A DNA stretch of 64,000 nucleotides from NCBI RefSeq assembly GCF_030272615.1, contig NC_081409.1:20030260-20094259 (forward strand), written 5' to 3'. The stretch comes from Cryptomeria japonica. Lineage: Eukaryota; Streptophyta; Pinopsida; Cupressales; Cupressaceae. Positions 35,031 to 45,895 of the stretch are shown here, in pieces (the first letter of the stretch is position 1; every line of letters starts with the position of its first letter). A program made the translations under genes and the position numbers. A model generated the notes under the pieces. That model saw only the letters and a list, made by a program, of their open reading frames with translations, searched no databases and was not told the origin of the DNA.

Positions 35031-36190
35031 GGCATAGGAAACTCTGCCATGTAAACTTTGATAACATTATAAAGGCCAATAAGATCAAGGCAGTTAGAGG
35101 GTTGCCAGTGCTAAGAAAATTGGATAATACCTTGTACAGAGAGTGTCAATTGGGGAAAATGTCTTCCTCAACCTTTAAAGGTAAATCTTTCACTGCTGAC
35201 AACTTGCTTGATCTTGTGCATACTGATTTGTGTGATCCTATGAAAACTAGGAGTGTGCCGGGTGATAGGTACTTCATGATTCTCACTGATGACTGCTCAA
35301 GAATGATGTGGGTCACATTCTTGAAAGACAAGTCTGAAGCCTTTGTAAAGTTTAAAGCTTTCAGAGCATTAGTGGAGAAGGAAAGCGGTAAAAGGATCAA
35401 GTGCCTGAGAACTGATCAAGGAAGGGAATTCACTTTTGGTGAATTCAACAAGTACTGTGAAGAACATGGCATCAAGAGGCAATTATTTGCCCCTCGGACT
35501 CCATAGCAGAATGGCCTAGCAGAGAGGAATAACCAGACTGTGGTTGAAGCAGCTAGAACCATGTTGATTCAGAGCATTAGTGGTTGAAGTTTAAAGCTTT
35601 TAGAGCATTAGTGGAGAAGGAAAGCGGTAAAAGGATCAAGTGCCTGAGAACTGATCAAGGAAGGGAATTCACTTTTGGTGAATTCAACAAGTACTGTGAA
35701 GAACATGGCATCAAGAGGCAATTATTTGCCCCTCGGACTCCATAGCAGAATGGCCTAGCAGAGAGGAATAACCAGACTGTGGTTGAAGTAGCTAGAACCA
35801 TAGAGAGGAATAACTAGACTATGGTTGAAGTAGCTCACACCTTTTGGAGAGAAGCTGTGAGCACTGTAGTCTACACAGTGGACTGGGTACTCATCAAGAA
35901 AGGTAAGGATAAAACTCCTTATGAGTATTGGACTGGTAAGACACTTGTGGTTAGCTACTTTAGAATGTTTGGTAGCAAATGTTATATCAGGAGAAGTGAA
36001 CACCAGAGCAAATTTGATGCAAAATGTGATGAGGGAATATTCTTAGGATATTCCACCAAGAGCAAATCTCTCAAGTGTTTCAACAACAGGACTCGAATTG
36101 TGGAAAGCATCAATGTAAGATTTGATGAAACCTCTGAGAAAACTAAGGAAACCGGTAGTGTGCAAGTGGTAAGTGAACTGGTTGCAACCT
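35031..36190 (+). pseudogene. Integrase of F, with internal duplication
   Basis: Pre-integrase HRKLCHVNF and YRECQLGKM (one zinc Cys appears changed to Tyr), then the core: VHTDLCDP (first Asp), CLRTDQGREF (second Asp) and NGLAERNN (Glu). A TAG precedes the last block where a Gln codon is expected. A 239-bp segment carrying the second Asp and the Glu is duplicated in tandem (35,348 onward), so the core is structurally broken. The C-terminal part (FWREAVSTVVYTVDWVL, KFDAKCDEGIFLGYS) follows in another frame up to 36,195. Confidence 0.85.
35348..35837 (+). repeat. 239-bp tandem duplication in the F integrase
   Basis: Unit 1 is 35,348-35,586, unit 2 35,587-35,801, nearly identical, and a third short piece (AGAGAGGAATAAC.AGACT, 35,802-35,837) repeats the end once more. 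Both full units contain the same TAG stop, so the duplication came after that mutation. Confidence 0.9.
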
Positions 36191-36395
36191 TCTAGGAATC
36201 GGTTGTCAATCAATCGAGTTCCATTGATTGACACTAATGTACATGAGGATGAAGAAGAAAAGAAAGAGGAATCTATCAAGACCATTCCTCAGTATGTCAA
36301 GCTGAATCATGATCCTAATTAGATCAGAGGAGATAAGGATGCAGGAATCCTTACAAGGAGAAAGGTTAGATAAAACTCATGTATGATCTCTAAAT

Positions 36396-37870
36396 TTGAG
36401 CCTAAATCATTTTAAGAGGCACATAAAGATGGAATGGATCAAGGCAATGGAAGAGGAACTTGACCAGATAGAGAAAAATGGTACATGGTCCTTGGTACCC
36501 AGACCGGAGTACAAAAATGTCATTGGTACCAAATGGGTCTTCAGAAATAAGCTAAATAAGGATGGCACAGTGATTAGAAACAAAGCCAGACTGGTGTGGA
36601 AAGGATATGCCCAAGAAGAAGGAGAAGACTATGGTGAAACCTTTGCTCCTATAGCCAGATTGGAAGGAGTTCGTATGCTTCTAGCATATGCAACTTTTAA
36701 AGGCTTCAAAGTATATCAAATGGATGTAAAATCTACATTCCTAAATGGTGTACTTGAAGAGGAGGTGTGTATAGAACAACCAGATGGGTTTTCCCTATCT
36801 GAAGACAGTGACATGGTATGTAGGCTACATAAAGCCTTATATGGGCTAAAGCAGGCACCTAGAGCATGGTATGAACGCCTGCATTCCCATCTTGTGAATA
36901 TTGGATTTGAGAGAATAAGTGAGGATAGCAATATCTTCTTGAAGTCTGAAGGAGATTAGATCTTAATCTATGAGGTATTTGTTGATGACATTATATTTTG
37001 TGGTGATGACAAGATGAGTCATGAATTTATAGATGAGATGAAGAAAGAGTTTGAGATGTCACTCATAGGGGAGCTTAAGTTCTTCATTGGACTGTAGATC
37101 CAGCAGATGAAGGATGGAATCTTTATCACTCAGTCTAAGTATGTCAAAGAGGTGTTGAAGACCTTTGGCATGGAAGATAGCAAATCGGTTGGTACACCAA
37201 TGGTGACCAGTTGCAAACCATCCAAAGAGGATGACTTTGCATTGGTTGATGAGAAGGAATACCGATCAATGATTGGTAAGTTGCATTATGTAGTGCATAG
37301 CAGACCAGATATTGCACATGCAGTTGGCATTACTGCAAGATTCCAGAAAAGTCCAAGGGAATCCCACTTGGTTGTAGTCAAGTGGATTCTTAGGTATTTG
37401 AAAGGAACTATTGACTATGGGTTATGGTATCCATACAATAATGATTTTAACCTAAAAGTGTTCATAGATGTTGATTGGGCTGGTAATGTAGATGACCAGA
37501 AGAGCACAACCGGTGGTGCATTCTTCCTTGGTGGTAGACTGGTCTCATGGATGAGTAAAAAGCAGAGTTGTATCTCTCAGTCTATAGTGGAAGCGGAGTA
37601 TGTTGTAGCTTTCATGAATTGCACTCAAACAATTTGGATGAAGCATGTATTGAATGGCTTCAAAGTTCTTGTATCTGAACCGGTAAGTATATTTTGTGAC
37701 AAAACTAGTGCAATTAATATCTCCAAGAATCCGGTTTTACATTCTAGAACCAAGCACTTTGAGCTTAAGTATCATTTCTTGAGGGAAAAGGTTTAGATTA
37801 AAGAGATTGCACTAGAGCATGTTTCTAGTAAGGAGCAGTTAGCAAACATATTCACCAAGCTTCTCCCAAA
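36396..37870 (+). pseudogene. Reverse transcriptase and RNase H of F
   Basis: Copia [74 protein letters not shown] and FVDDIIF at about 36,980 (catalytic YVDD box with F for Y). RNase H: YRSMIGKLHYVVHSRPDIAHAV, DVDWAGNVDDQKSTTGG and KHFELKYHFLREKV, ending in NIFTKLLPK at about 37,850. Stops at 36,957, 37,096 and 37,794, otherwise one frame. Confidence 0.9.
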
Positions 37871-38077
37871 GACTACATTCGTATACTTAAGAGGTGAATT
37901 AGGGGTACTGCCCCTTCAGGAGGTAAACTAAAAACATATGCTCCACATTAGTCAGGTATTGCATAGTCAAATTTATTTTGGATTGATGTGTTGAAGGATG
38001 CTACTCCTCAGGGGGAGCAACATAATGGAATAGGGTAGCTTGTGCCTCCACTTTGGCATTATTGTCAAAGGGGGAAA

Positions 38078-38180
38078 AGATGTGAAGCAGAGAAGATATC
38101 TGATGAAATTGGGGGAGAAGATGTGAAGCAGAGAAGATATCTGATGAAATTGGGGGAGAAGATGTGAAGCGGAGAGATAT
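38078..38180 (+). repeat. Three tandem copies of a 41-bp unit in F
   Basis: The unit GATGTGAAGCAGAGAAGATA... with ATTGGGGGAGAA is repeated three times before the polypurine tract; the last is shortened. The repeated GGGGGAGA word resembles the polypurine tract itself. Confidence 0.85.
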
Positions 38181-38202
38181 CTTAGTATATTGCCATCAAT
38201 GC

Positions 38203-38215
38203 CAAAGGGGGAGAT
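38203..38215 (+). promoter_or_regulatory. Polypurine tract of F
   Basis: CAAAGGGGGAGAT immediately before the 3' LTR start TGTTGGCAT; the plus-strand primer site. Confidence 0.85.
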
Positions 38216-39744
38216 TGTTGGCATTATGTGAACCAATATGTGGACATAATGATATTGTATGTTGTCATTGATGTCAATATGTTGAAGAGGTGTGAACCGG
38301 CATATGTGAGAACCGGTATAACACTGTGAACTGGCATTTGTGCCAAAGTGAAGCGGTGTGCTTGTTCAAGGTGAACCCTACATATGGTTATGGGAACCGG
38401 CACATGGAAGCGTTGTATGACTACTGATTGGTAGTATCAACTTTAGGGTTTTCGGTTGATGTGCTTCAAACCTGTATGGCTCAATAGGTGACATTGTGTG
38501 ATGAGTTAGCATTGTAATGAAGAACAAATCATGTTGCCACATCAACCTTATGTGCGTGAAGGATCTTGCATGAAGGAGATTGTTCTTATCCACCTCGGGA
38601 ATAAGCGAAGTTTGTAAAATGGTGATAACGTGTGATGGGTTATCAGCCACCATAAAATCAATGAGAATGGATGATGGAGAATTTCTTGAGATTGGATCAA
38701 GACTATTGCAATTAATGGAGTGTTCTCAATGGTCAAGATTGAACCATTTGAATTCCTTAACCTAATAGGTTTAGGGTTTAGGGTTTATGCTACTAACCTA
38801 CTATTTTCCTATAAGGTCGATGTTGTGTCTCTTTCTTAGGTTGTTGGCAAAAGGTTGTGTGTGAGTACCCAAGAGAAAGGATATGTGTTTCTTGCCAGAC
38901 CAAAAGGAGAGAAGTGATACCTGCAAAATGTAAGTGCAGAAGGAGAAGAGCTTAAGTGGATCTGAATTGGCATTGAGTGTTGTTACTAGATCATAGTAAT
39001 ACCTGTTGATCTCTAACCACCTCAACAGTTGGAAAATCCCTTAACAGGGTAGCCTTAACCGGCTTGCTGTAAATCCTTTAACAGGGTAACTCTAAGCTAC
39101 TGAGTTTGAAGTCCTTTAGCTATTGAGTTCTTGAAATCCTCTAACAAGGTAACTTTTAATAGGGTTTAACCCTTAATCGGGTATTGTATCCATCCCTTAA
39201 CTGGGTGATCTCTAACAGGATCGGTTCCTAGTAGAACCTATTGTATTGTCTCTAACTAGACAAGGCTCCTAATAGAGCGGACTTCCAAAGAGTTCAAAAA
39301 TAGCTTGTGGGTATTCATCCCCACCATGGTTTTTCCCAGTTAGGTTTCTGCGTGAAAAATATGTGTGTCATGTGTGATGTTTTTATCTTGTGATGCTTTG
39401 CTATTGTTTGTCAAGCATATGATGGTTTTCTGTTTTATGCCTATCAATAAAACATGTTGAACTAGCTGCTTTTATGATCTGATGATGGATTACCTGTTTA
39501 TGCATAAGGGTGAACTGGTAGTGTAGTCTCAAGTTGAGTGAATGGCCAAATGAGTAACTAGTTAATGCTTGCCTTAGACATTCTTAGCTTTACCGGTTGC
39601 ACTCTATTTCAAACCAGTGTCACTGTCTACTAGTCTTCTGAAGTGTTTGCTATCAAACCGGTTTAAGAGATTGTTTTGTATGTACTGATTCACCCCCCCC
39701 TCTCAGTACTGGTTTGGTACTATTTTCTCATCATTGAGTTATCA
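38216..39744 (+). repeat. 3' LTR of F
   Basis: A 1,529-bp copy of the 5' LTR, TGTTGGCATT...GAGTTATCA, followed by the target duplication GATGA. Differences from the 5' LTR are spread along the length and are mostly C/T and G/A. Confidence 0.92.
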
Positions 39745-40110
39745 GATGACTTACTAGAAAAATTGTTCACCAGAGAAGGGCATCTCAACATATTAGATAA
39801 AATCTTTGATAGACTAGAACAATATCATGTTTGACTCAACCCAAAGAAATGTGTCTTTGGAGTAACCTCCGGGAAGCTTCTAGGATACATTGTCTCCAGC
39901 AAAGGTATTGAGGTCAACCCAGCAAAGGTCAAAGCAATCATGGACATGCCACCTCCAAAGAACATTAGTTAGCTAAGGACATTACAAGGATGGCTACAAT
40001 CCATCCAAAGATTCATTGCACAACTGGTAGATAAGTGTCACCCCTTTACACATCTACTACACAAAAACATCCACTTTCAGTGGGATGCAAGATGCCAGCA
40101 AGCATTCCAG
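39745..40110 (+). pseudogene. Reverse transcriptase of A, part 2
   Basis: Resumes with the GATGAC codons of the catalytic box, then LLEKLFTREGHLNILDKIFD, LNPKKCVFGVTSGKLLGYIV and LRTLQGWLQSIQRFIAQL. Two stops (about 39,832 and 39,970) fall where B has CGA/AGA-type and CAA codons. Frame is continuous with RNase H and integrase. Confidence 0.85.
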
Positions 40111-40560
40111 ATGCTTAAAGACTATCTCATGAATACACCATCGTTGATCCCACTAGATCTGAGTAGACCTCTATTACTCTATATATCCGCAACAAGTACC
40201 GCATTGGGTGTATTACTGGCACATCATAATACAGAAGGCAAAGAGTGTGTTGTTTACTACATCTCTCACACACTGGTTGGCTATGAACTCAATTATACAC
40301 CTATTGAGCGAGCTTGCTTAGCAGTAATTTTGGTAGCCACTAAATTGAGGCACTATCTATTGACACACAAAGTATAGCTCATTGCAAAGATTGATCCACT
40401 CAAATACTTTCTTAGTAAAGCAGCATTGATAGGCCACTTGGCCAAATGGGTGATGATTCTCAGTGAATTTGACATTGAGTATGTGGACCATAAAGCTATC
40501 AAAGGTCAAGTTATTGTAGATTAGTTGGTCAATGCACCACTCATAGGTGATCATCCTATC
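40111..40560 (+). pseudogene. RT-linked RNase H of A
   Basis: LLLYISATSTALGVLLAHH and YELNYTPIERACLAVI, as in B, followed by LAKWVMILSEFDIEYVDHKA. Stops at about 40,375 and 40,522 only. The first catalytic Asp position reads S (YISATS), as in B, which is usual for elements that also carry an aRH. Confidence 0.8.
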
Positions 40561-41025
40561 ATTTCCAATTTTCCAGATGAAGAGATATTCATGATCACAA
40601 CAGTAGAACCATGGAAACTATACTTTGATGTTTCATATACTAGGCATGGCTCAGGGGCAGGCATTCTATTTATCACACCTCAAGGTGATAGCATCCTGAA
40701 GTCTTACAGGCTCACATTTCCATGCACCAACAACATAGTAGAGTATGAGGCCTTGATCACCAGACTCAGGCTAGCTGTACAATGGAAGTTACAAGAACTA
40801 CAAGTCTATGGCAACTCCCAATTGGTCATTTGACAAGCAATAGATGAATATCAGACCAAGGATGAAAAACTCATGTCATACAAACAAATGGTGGAAAAAT
40901 TAAAGGCATCATTTACTACCATCACCTTTGAGTAGATACCAAGAGATCAGAATCAAGCTACTGACGCTATGGCTACCATCGCATCTCTCCTAGATCTTCC
41001 ATAGAATTCAACACGCTACGATTTC
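40561..41025 (+). pseudogene. Archaeal-type RNase H (aRH) of A
   Basis: Second RNase H after the first, the Tat arrangement. LYFDVSYTRHGSGAGILF has the first Asp (DVS for DGS), NIVEYEALITRLRL the Glu, and QVYGNSQLVI has Asn for the second Asp (GDSQLV in B). DQNQATDAMATIASL gives the last Asp. Stops at about 40,831, 40,933 and 41,002. Catalytically dead if read as is. Confidence 0.75.
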
Positions 41026-42363
41026 TTGGTAGAACAACTTTGGATTCCCGCTTATGATATCCCTAAATCCGAGATGATATGTCACCTTATCGGTTCTGAA
41101 TCCCCATGGTACAGTGAGTTTTACACCTATCTCCATGATCACACCCTTCCTCCTAACCAATCAAATAACCAACATAAAACTTTCATTTGCCAAACTACTC
41201 GATATACCATTATTGCTGAAACCCTATACCAACGTAGTTTTGATGGTACTCTCCTTTGATGTCTGGAACAAGATGAGATAGCAAAGGCCTTGGAAGAGGT
41301 ACATGAAGGAATTTGTGGAACCCATGCAAGTAGTCCATCACTAGCCAAGAAACTCCTGTGCACTGGATACTGTTGGCCATCTATGGAAAAAGACTCTTAC
41401 TACTTTGTCAGAAAGTGCAAGAAATGCCAAGTTCATGGAGACCTAATACATGCACCAGCACAGGAACTCCAACCAATCACAACACCATGGCCCTTTTGTC
41501 AATGGGGTCTTGACCTTGTGGATAAAATCCATCCATCTTCATCTAACGACCATAAATTCATTATTACCGCCACCTAATATTTGACAAAGTGGATTGAAGC
41601 TGTTCCACTTACCCAAGTTACTGGCAAGCAAATCGCCTCATTCATCCTCAATTACATCATCTGCCGGTATGGTGTACCCATGTCCAGCATCATAGATAAC
41701 GGTCTTCCTTTCAAGAATCAGGATGTCCATGAACTCTGTGAGAAATTTCACATCCAAAACCGCTTTTCCACTCCCTATTACCCACAAGGAAATGGTCAAG
41801 CCGAAGCATAGAATAAAAACATATTGAGAATCCTCAAGAAAATAGTCAATGATGCTAGTCATGATTGGCACGTTCAATTGAATCCAACACTCTGGGCATA
41901 TCGAACTAGCATTCAAACCCCTACAGGCGCAACTCCCTACTCATTGGTCTATGGTGCAGAAGCTATTTCACCTATTGATGTCGAGATACCATCACTACAG
42001 GTTTCCTTGCACAATCTCATCAATGATGAAGCATATAGAGTATCCCGTCTCCGAGACTTAGAGCTACTTGATGAAAAACGACAAGCTACATACAATCACC
42101 TCAAGGCCTATCAGCAGCACATGAGAAGAAGCTATAATCATCGAGTTAGACCTCGTACATTTGAGGTAGGTGATCTTGTTCTTCGAGAAAATCCTCGTAA
42201 CCAACCCAACCAAGAACATCAAGGAAAGTTTGAATCAAATTGGCTGGGTCCATATATTATCACTGCTATATTTGTGTCTGGGGTATATCAGTTGGCTACT
42301 TCAGAAGGAGAACCGCTAGCAGATCCGATCAACAACATGTACCTCAAATGGTTTTATACATAA
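41026..42363 (+). pseudogene. Integrase of A
   Basis: H2C2 region (HEGICGTHASSPSLAKKLL...CKKCQVHG, about 41,300-41,440), core WGLDLVDKI (Asp), IIDNGLPFKNQD (Asp) and GNGQAEA (Glu), and a GPY module (WLGPYIITAIFVSGVYQLAT) before the stop at 42,361-42,363. Stops at about 41,257, 41,575 and 41,809. Length and order match the integrase of B. Confidence 0.85.
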
Positions 42364-44733
42364 GCTACACAGAGCATCAGGCTCCCATATATACTGGAAA
42401 AAATACCAAAAATATTCAGATAAATGTCCTGAAGAACATACAAAAACATCAAAATAGTAAAGAAAAATCATGCATCCAAACGGTGAACAACCACTCCGGT
42501 GGCACCTTGGGTAAGTACGATGGTGAAAACCTGGCAAACAGGTGCCACTCATAAAGGCTATGGCTCCATTGTCTTTCAAGCTTGTTTCAATCACATTCAC
42601 TACATACACACATCCATCCATCCAAACCATGGCTTGTTATTAATTTGCAATCAAGAAAGTACTTCACGCGTCTTGCATCCCACTTTTTCATAGTCATGCC
42701 TAAACTGGGGGCAATGCCCTTAACCTATTGATGGAAGTGAATTCTACATTGTTTCATGCTTCAATAAGTTCTTCATTCAAAACTATCTTTTAAAATCTAA
42801 AAACATTCAAAACAATCATCAAAATACCAAAAACATTTTAAAAATATCTCACAAAATCCAAAAAAAATATTAGAAAACATCAAAAATCACACAAAAACAT
42901 GGCAACACATTGTACATACTCATCCAATTGGATACCAAACAAGCATTGAAAAATACTCGCATGATGATCCCTTCTCAAAATCGACCAAATAATCAACATC
43001 AACACTCAAAACTGTCTTCAACAAGGATGCATCCTTCCTTACCAAAACAAAGACAAAATGACATTTTCTTTGACAAGAAAATTATGTGTTAAGCTATCAA
43101 ATACTTGGTTGATTTGTGAGTAATTCATTCGTTTATATGTATCAGGTTCCTACAACATTGTTTGTGTATCTTTAGCGCATTATTTCGATGAAGTTCTGGG
43201 CCATGTCCTAATGGTGTCTACGTGGGAAGTTCACTAAGCTACATGATCTTATGCAACATGTAGTCATAGATCACTACGGCTTGTTGACTATAGTGTATAC
43301 CTCGACCATATGAGCATGAACCATTACCAAGGATCCATATTCTTTATTCTTTATGTATATACTATTTTCTTGCAGGTACAATGCTCCTTCTTTGGTTCTT
43401 CCTCATCCAATTTGGATAAAGGTTTTGTCTCTTATTAAGGTATGAACTTGTCTCAGGATATGATCAGCCCAAGATCAAGGAGGACAACCCAAGTCATGCA
43501 TAAATGAAGATGATCCTTGTCTGTTCCACAAGCAATACTCAGGTCAACTTGACCCATTATATCAAGTTGTTTGTATTAACTTGCTATATCAAATCCATGT
43601 AAGAAATACTCTGGTCATCTTGAATCATTATGTCAAGATGCTTGTATTTTCTTACAACATTTTAAAAGCTCAATAATGAAAATAGAGCACTATGGATCAT
43701 CATTTCATCCCACCTGTATATATATTACATTCCATTGCATGTCACCCATCCATTCACTCATTCATATGTAGGATTTGTCTACAAATGTGAACAAAGTTAA
43801 AATGAGCAGCCATGTGCAAATTAAGCTGGTCTTGGATACAATCGCGACCGAGTACTCTGATACATCATCAATGCATCATGCAAAGTCTAAAAATACCTTG
43901 CATTCCTCATGGTCATATCATCATCAATACATTTAGTTGCATTTACATCAAGTACATTTCATATTATTTTAGTTGCTTATCATTTATTACAAAATTATAT
44001 CATCTCATCATTGCATAATCGAGATATTTCAATTCATTCATATAAATCAATTATACCTGATTGTATTAACCATTTACTATGCATTCATTTAGTGTCAATT
44101 ATCAATTATCATTTCATCATCCTTTATTATCCTTTATCATTTATTGTTGCACCCATTTCTTTATCTATTCATTAGTTAGAAAGTGCATTCATTCATCCAT
44201 TATTAAGTGTCTTATTATGCTCATTCTAGGATTCATTTGCATTGCATTCATTATCCTTTTTAATTGCATTAAGGTGCAGTTATTAAACCATAGGTTGCAT
44301 TATCATCACATTATCATTTTACTTAATCATATTTAGGCATTTAGAATCATAAAACCATTTGTCTCAAACATTGGTTCATACCATTTTATATATCCATTCT
44401 ACGTATGCATTCATTTAGACATCATCATATAAACATTTGTACTTTACATTTGTTTATCCATATTTCATTCATCTAAAAACATCTAGATACATTTACATAC
44501 ATATAATCATTCACTCAAAATATTGCATTCATCATTACAAATATATCAAACATGAAGCACCAAATCTTGTTCATAAATCATCATAAGCATACATCATCAT
44601 CATCATGGCATTACATACATAAAGCACTAAATCAAACAAAACATACACACATGTATAAACCTACATTCATATGTCAGTATCCAACATCATAAATCATCAT
44701 AAAAAAATGCATATAGGAATCATCTCATAAATG
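42364..44733. other. Post-pol region of A with CAT-rich low-complexity spacer
   Basis: No gene. The first 300 bp are conserved with B (hairpin block at 42,491-42,550 and CATGGCTTGTTATT at about 42,630). From about 43,890 the sequence is a long CAT/TCAT/ATACAT-rich low-complexity tract that continues at 61,036 after B. B has an equivalent tract at about 56,560-56,990. Confidence 0.6.
42491..42502 (+). other. UNCG-type hairpin after pol of A
   Basis: CCAC-TCCG-GTGG, a four-base-pair stem closed by C-G around a UCCG loop. B has CCAC-TTCG-GTGG at the same place. The loop changes within the UNCG class while the stem is kept. Confidence 0.55.
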
Positions 44734-44738
44734 TATAC
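44734..44738. repeat. Target site duplication of B, left copy
   Basis: TATAC immediately before the 5' LTR of B, matched by TATAC at 61,031-61,035 immediately after the 3' LTR. Confidence 0.9.
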
Positions 44739-44759
44739 TGTAGACACTCAAAATTGTCA

Positions 44760-45000
44760 TGTCTAATTAAATAAATATTTTATTTATTTAATTATCTAAG
44801 CCTAATTCTTCTATTAATTAAATAAATTTTTATTTATTTAATTAATTCATTTATCCTCTTCTAGCCTTATTTCTCATTTAAATAAATACATTTATTTATT
44901 TAAATTATTCCTTTCTTAAATTAAATAAATATTTTATTTATTTAATTGTCCTACTTCTTCTATTAATTAAATAAATCTTTATTTATTTAATTAGTTCATT
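44760..45000. repeat. Array of five AT palindromes in U3 of B
   Basis: Five imperfect palindromes of roughly 26-32 bp, each of the form TTAAATAAAT...ATTTATTTAA with a short A/T centre, spaced about 50 bp apart (near 44,765, 44,815, 44,876, 44,918 and 44,962). The 3' LTR has the same set, and the LTR of A has six diverged ones (23,101-23,440). Confidence 0.8.
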
Positions 45001-45156
45001 ATCTTTTTCTACACATGACACATGTCATTCATCTCTTATTTCCTACACTACCTACCTCTTTCATTATTTTGGTATTTCTTATACCTACCCTCTAATCCTA
45101 GCCGACCTCTCTTTTTACACCTCTCAATCTTAACCCTCCATTTCTTATTGTGTCTT

Positions 45157-45166
45157 CTATTTAAGG
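45157..45166 (+). promoter_or_regulatory. TATA-like word in the 5' LTR of B
   Basis: CTATTTAAGG about 420 bp into the LTR, a plausible weaker core promoter. The copy in the 3' LTR is at 60,654-60,663. No stronger TATA box is visible nearby. Confidence 0.4.
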
Positions 45167-45536
45167 AGATGCTTTCTTCATTGTCAAACCCTAATCAAGC
45201 ATTCTAAGGAAGAACCCTAACTACTTGATCACTTGGCTACACTACAATTCTACTTGCAACCACATTCCGTTCTTTATTGAGCTCTTGTGCATACAAAAAA
45301 TCTGAGAGCAAGTATATCAAACAAGATCAATGGAGATAGGAAGAATGGAGATCAAAACCCTAGTGGACATGTGATGGTATAATCTTTGTGATTTTGAGTT
45401 GCTTTGCATTGTCTTAGGTTATCTTCATATGTTATGGTGGATCTTTGTTCATTGTTAGGCTAGGGTTTTGTGGTTGAATCCATTTTAGTCCTTCAATATT
45501 GTTGTTTATTGCTATCCATTTTCACCATATACATTT

Positions 45537-45555
45537 TGGCACGCCCGGTGGGACC
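45537..45555 (+). promoter_or_regulatory. Primer binding site of B
   Basis: TGGCACGCCCGGTGGGAC, three bases after the LTR. It begins TGG, complementary to a tRNA CCA end. The tRNA was not identified. Confidence 0.75.
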
Positions 45556-45639
45556 CTTGTCCCTTTGCATTTAACATTTTTGTTGCAGATTTTGCATTTT
45601 TGAAGTTGCAGATCGGACGATTTCGAGGACATTTTAGGT

Positions 45640-45895
45640 TTTTTCCGCGTCTGCGAGTGTTCGGATCGCGTTTCTGTATTTCAGAGGCGTCTGCGATATC
45701 TTGGATCGCGTCTGTGTTTCTGTCATTTTCTATTTTTGCAGGTTTCCGAAAGTCGCGTCTGTGATTCAGAATCGCGTCTGTGCATCATCTTCTCGCGTCT
45801 GTAGAATAAAGAGGCGTCTGCGAATCACAGAACCGCGTCTGTGTCGGACAGACGCGTCTGTGTCTGGTATAACAGCGTCTGTGCTTTCTGTTTTG
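45640..45895 (+). repeat. Leader motif array of B, block 1 (CGCGTCTGTG)
   Basis: About eleven copies of (C)GCGTCTG(T/C)G at irregular spacing of about 15-35 bp. The same motif recurs in block 2 (47,095-47,390) and, inverted, at 59,400-59,710. Confidence 0.85.

Larger units (their letters stand above)
32014..39744 (+). mobile_element. Element F: complete Ty1/copia element, decayed
   Basis: Two LTRs (32,014-33,545 and 38,216-39,744), PBS, Gag, protease, integrase, RT and RNase H in copia order, polypurine tract and 5-bp target duplication GATGA (32,009-32,013 and 39,745-39,749). The first 195 bp of the LTRs show about 13 differences by eye, mostly transitions, so F is clearly older than B. The coding region has stops, frame changes and a duplicated integrase segment. 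Confidence 0.95.
44739..45533 (+). repeat. 5' LTR of B
   Basis: TGTAGACACT...CATATACA. The first 260 bp contain five AT-rich palindromes. It has a TATA-like word and a CT-rich middle part. One base differs from the 3' LTR. Confidence 0.95.

Noticed and set aside
31361-42363. Endogenous pararetrovirus as an alternative for the RT-bearing regions
   Set aside because: LTRs, target duplications, integrase and aRH domains are present and no movement-protein or coat-protein motif was seen, so these are LTR retrotransposons.
45022-45207. Identical 61-codon frames in both LTRs of B (also 60,519-60,704)
   Set aside because: Identity is explained by LTR duplication. The frame is hydrophobic low-complexity sequence without a recognisable domain.
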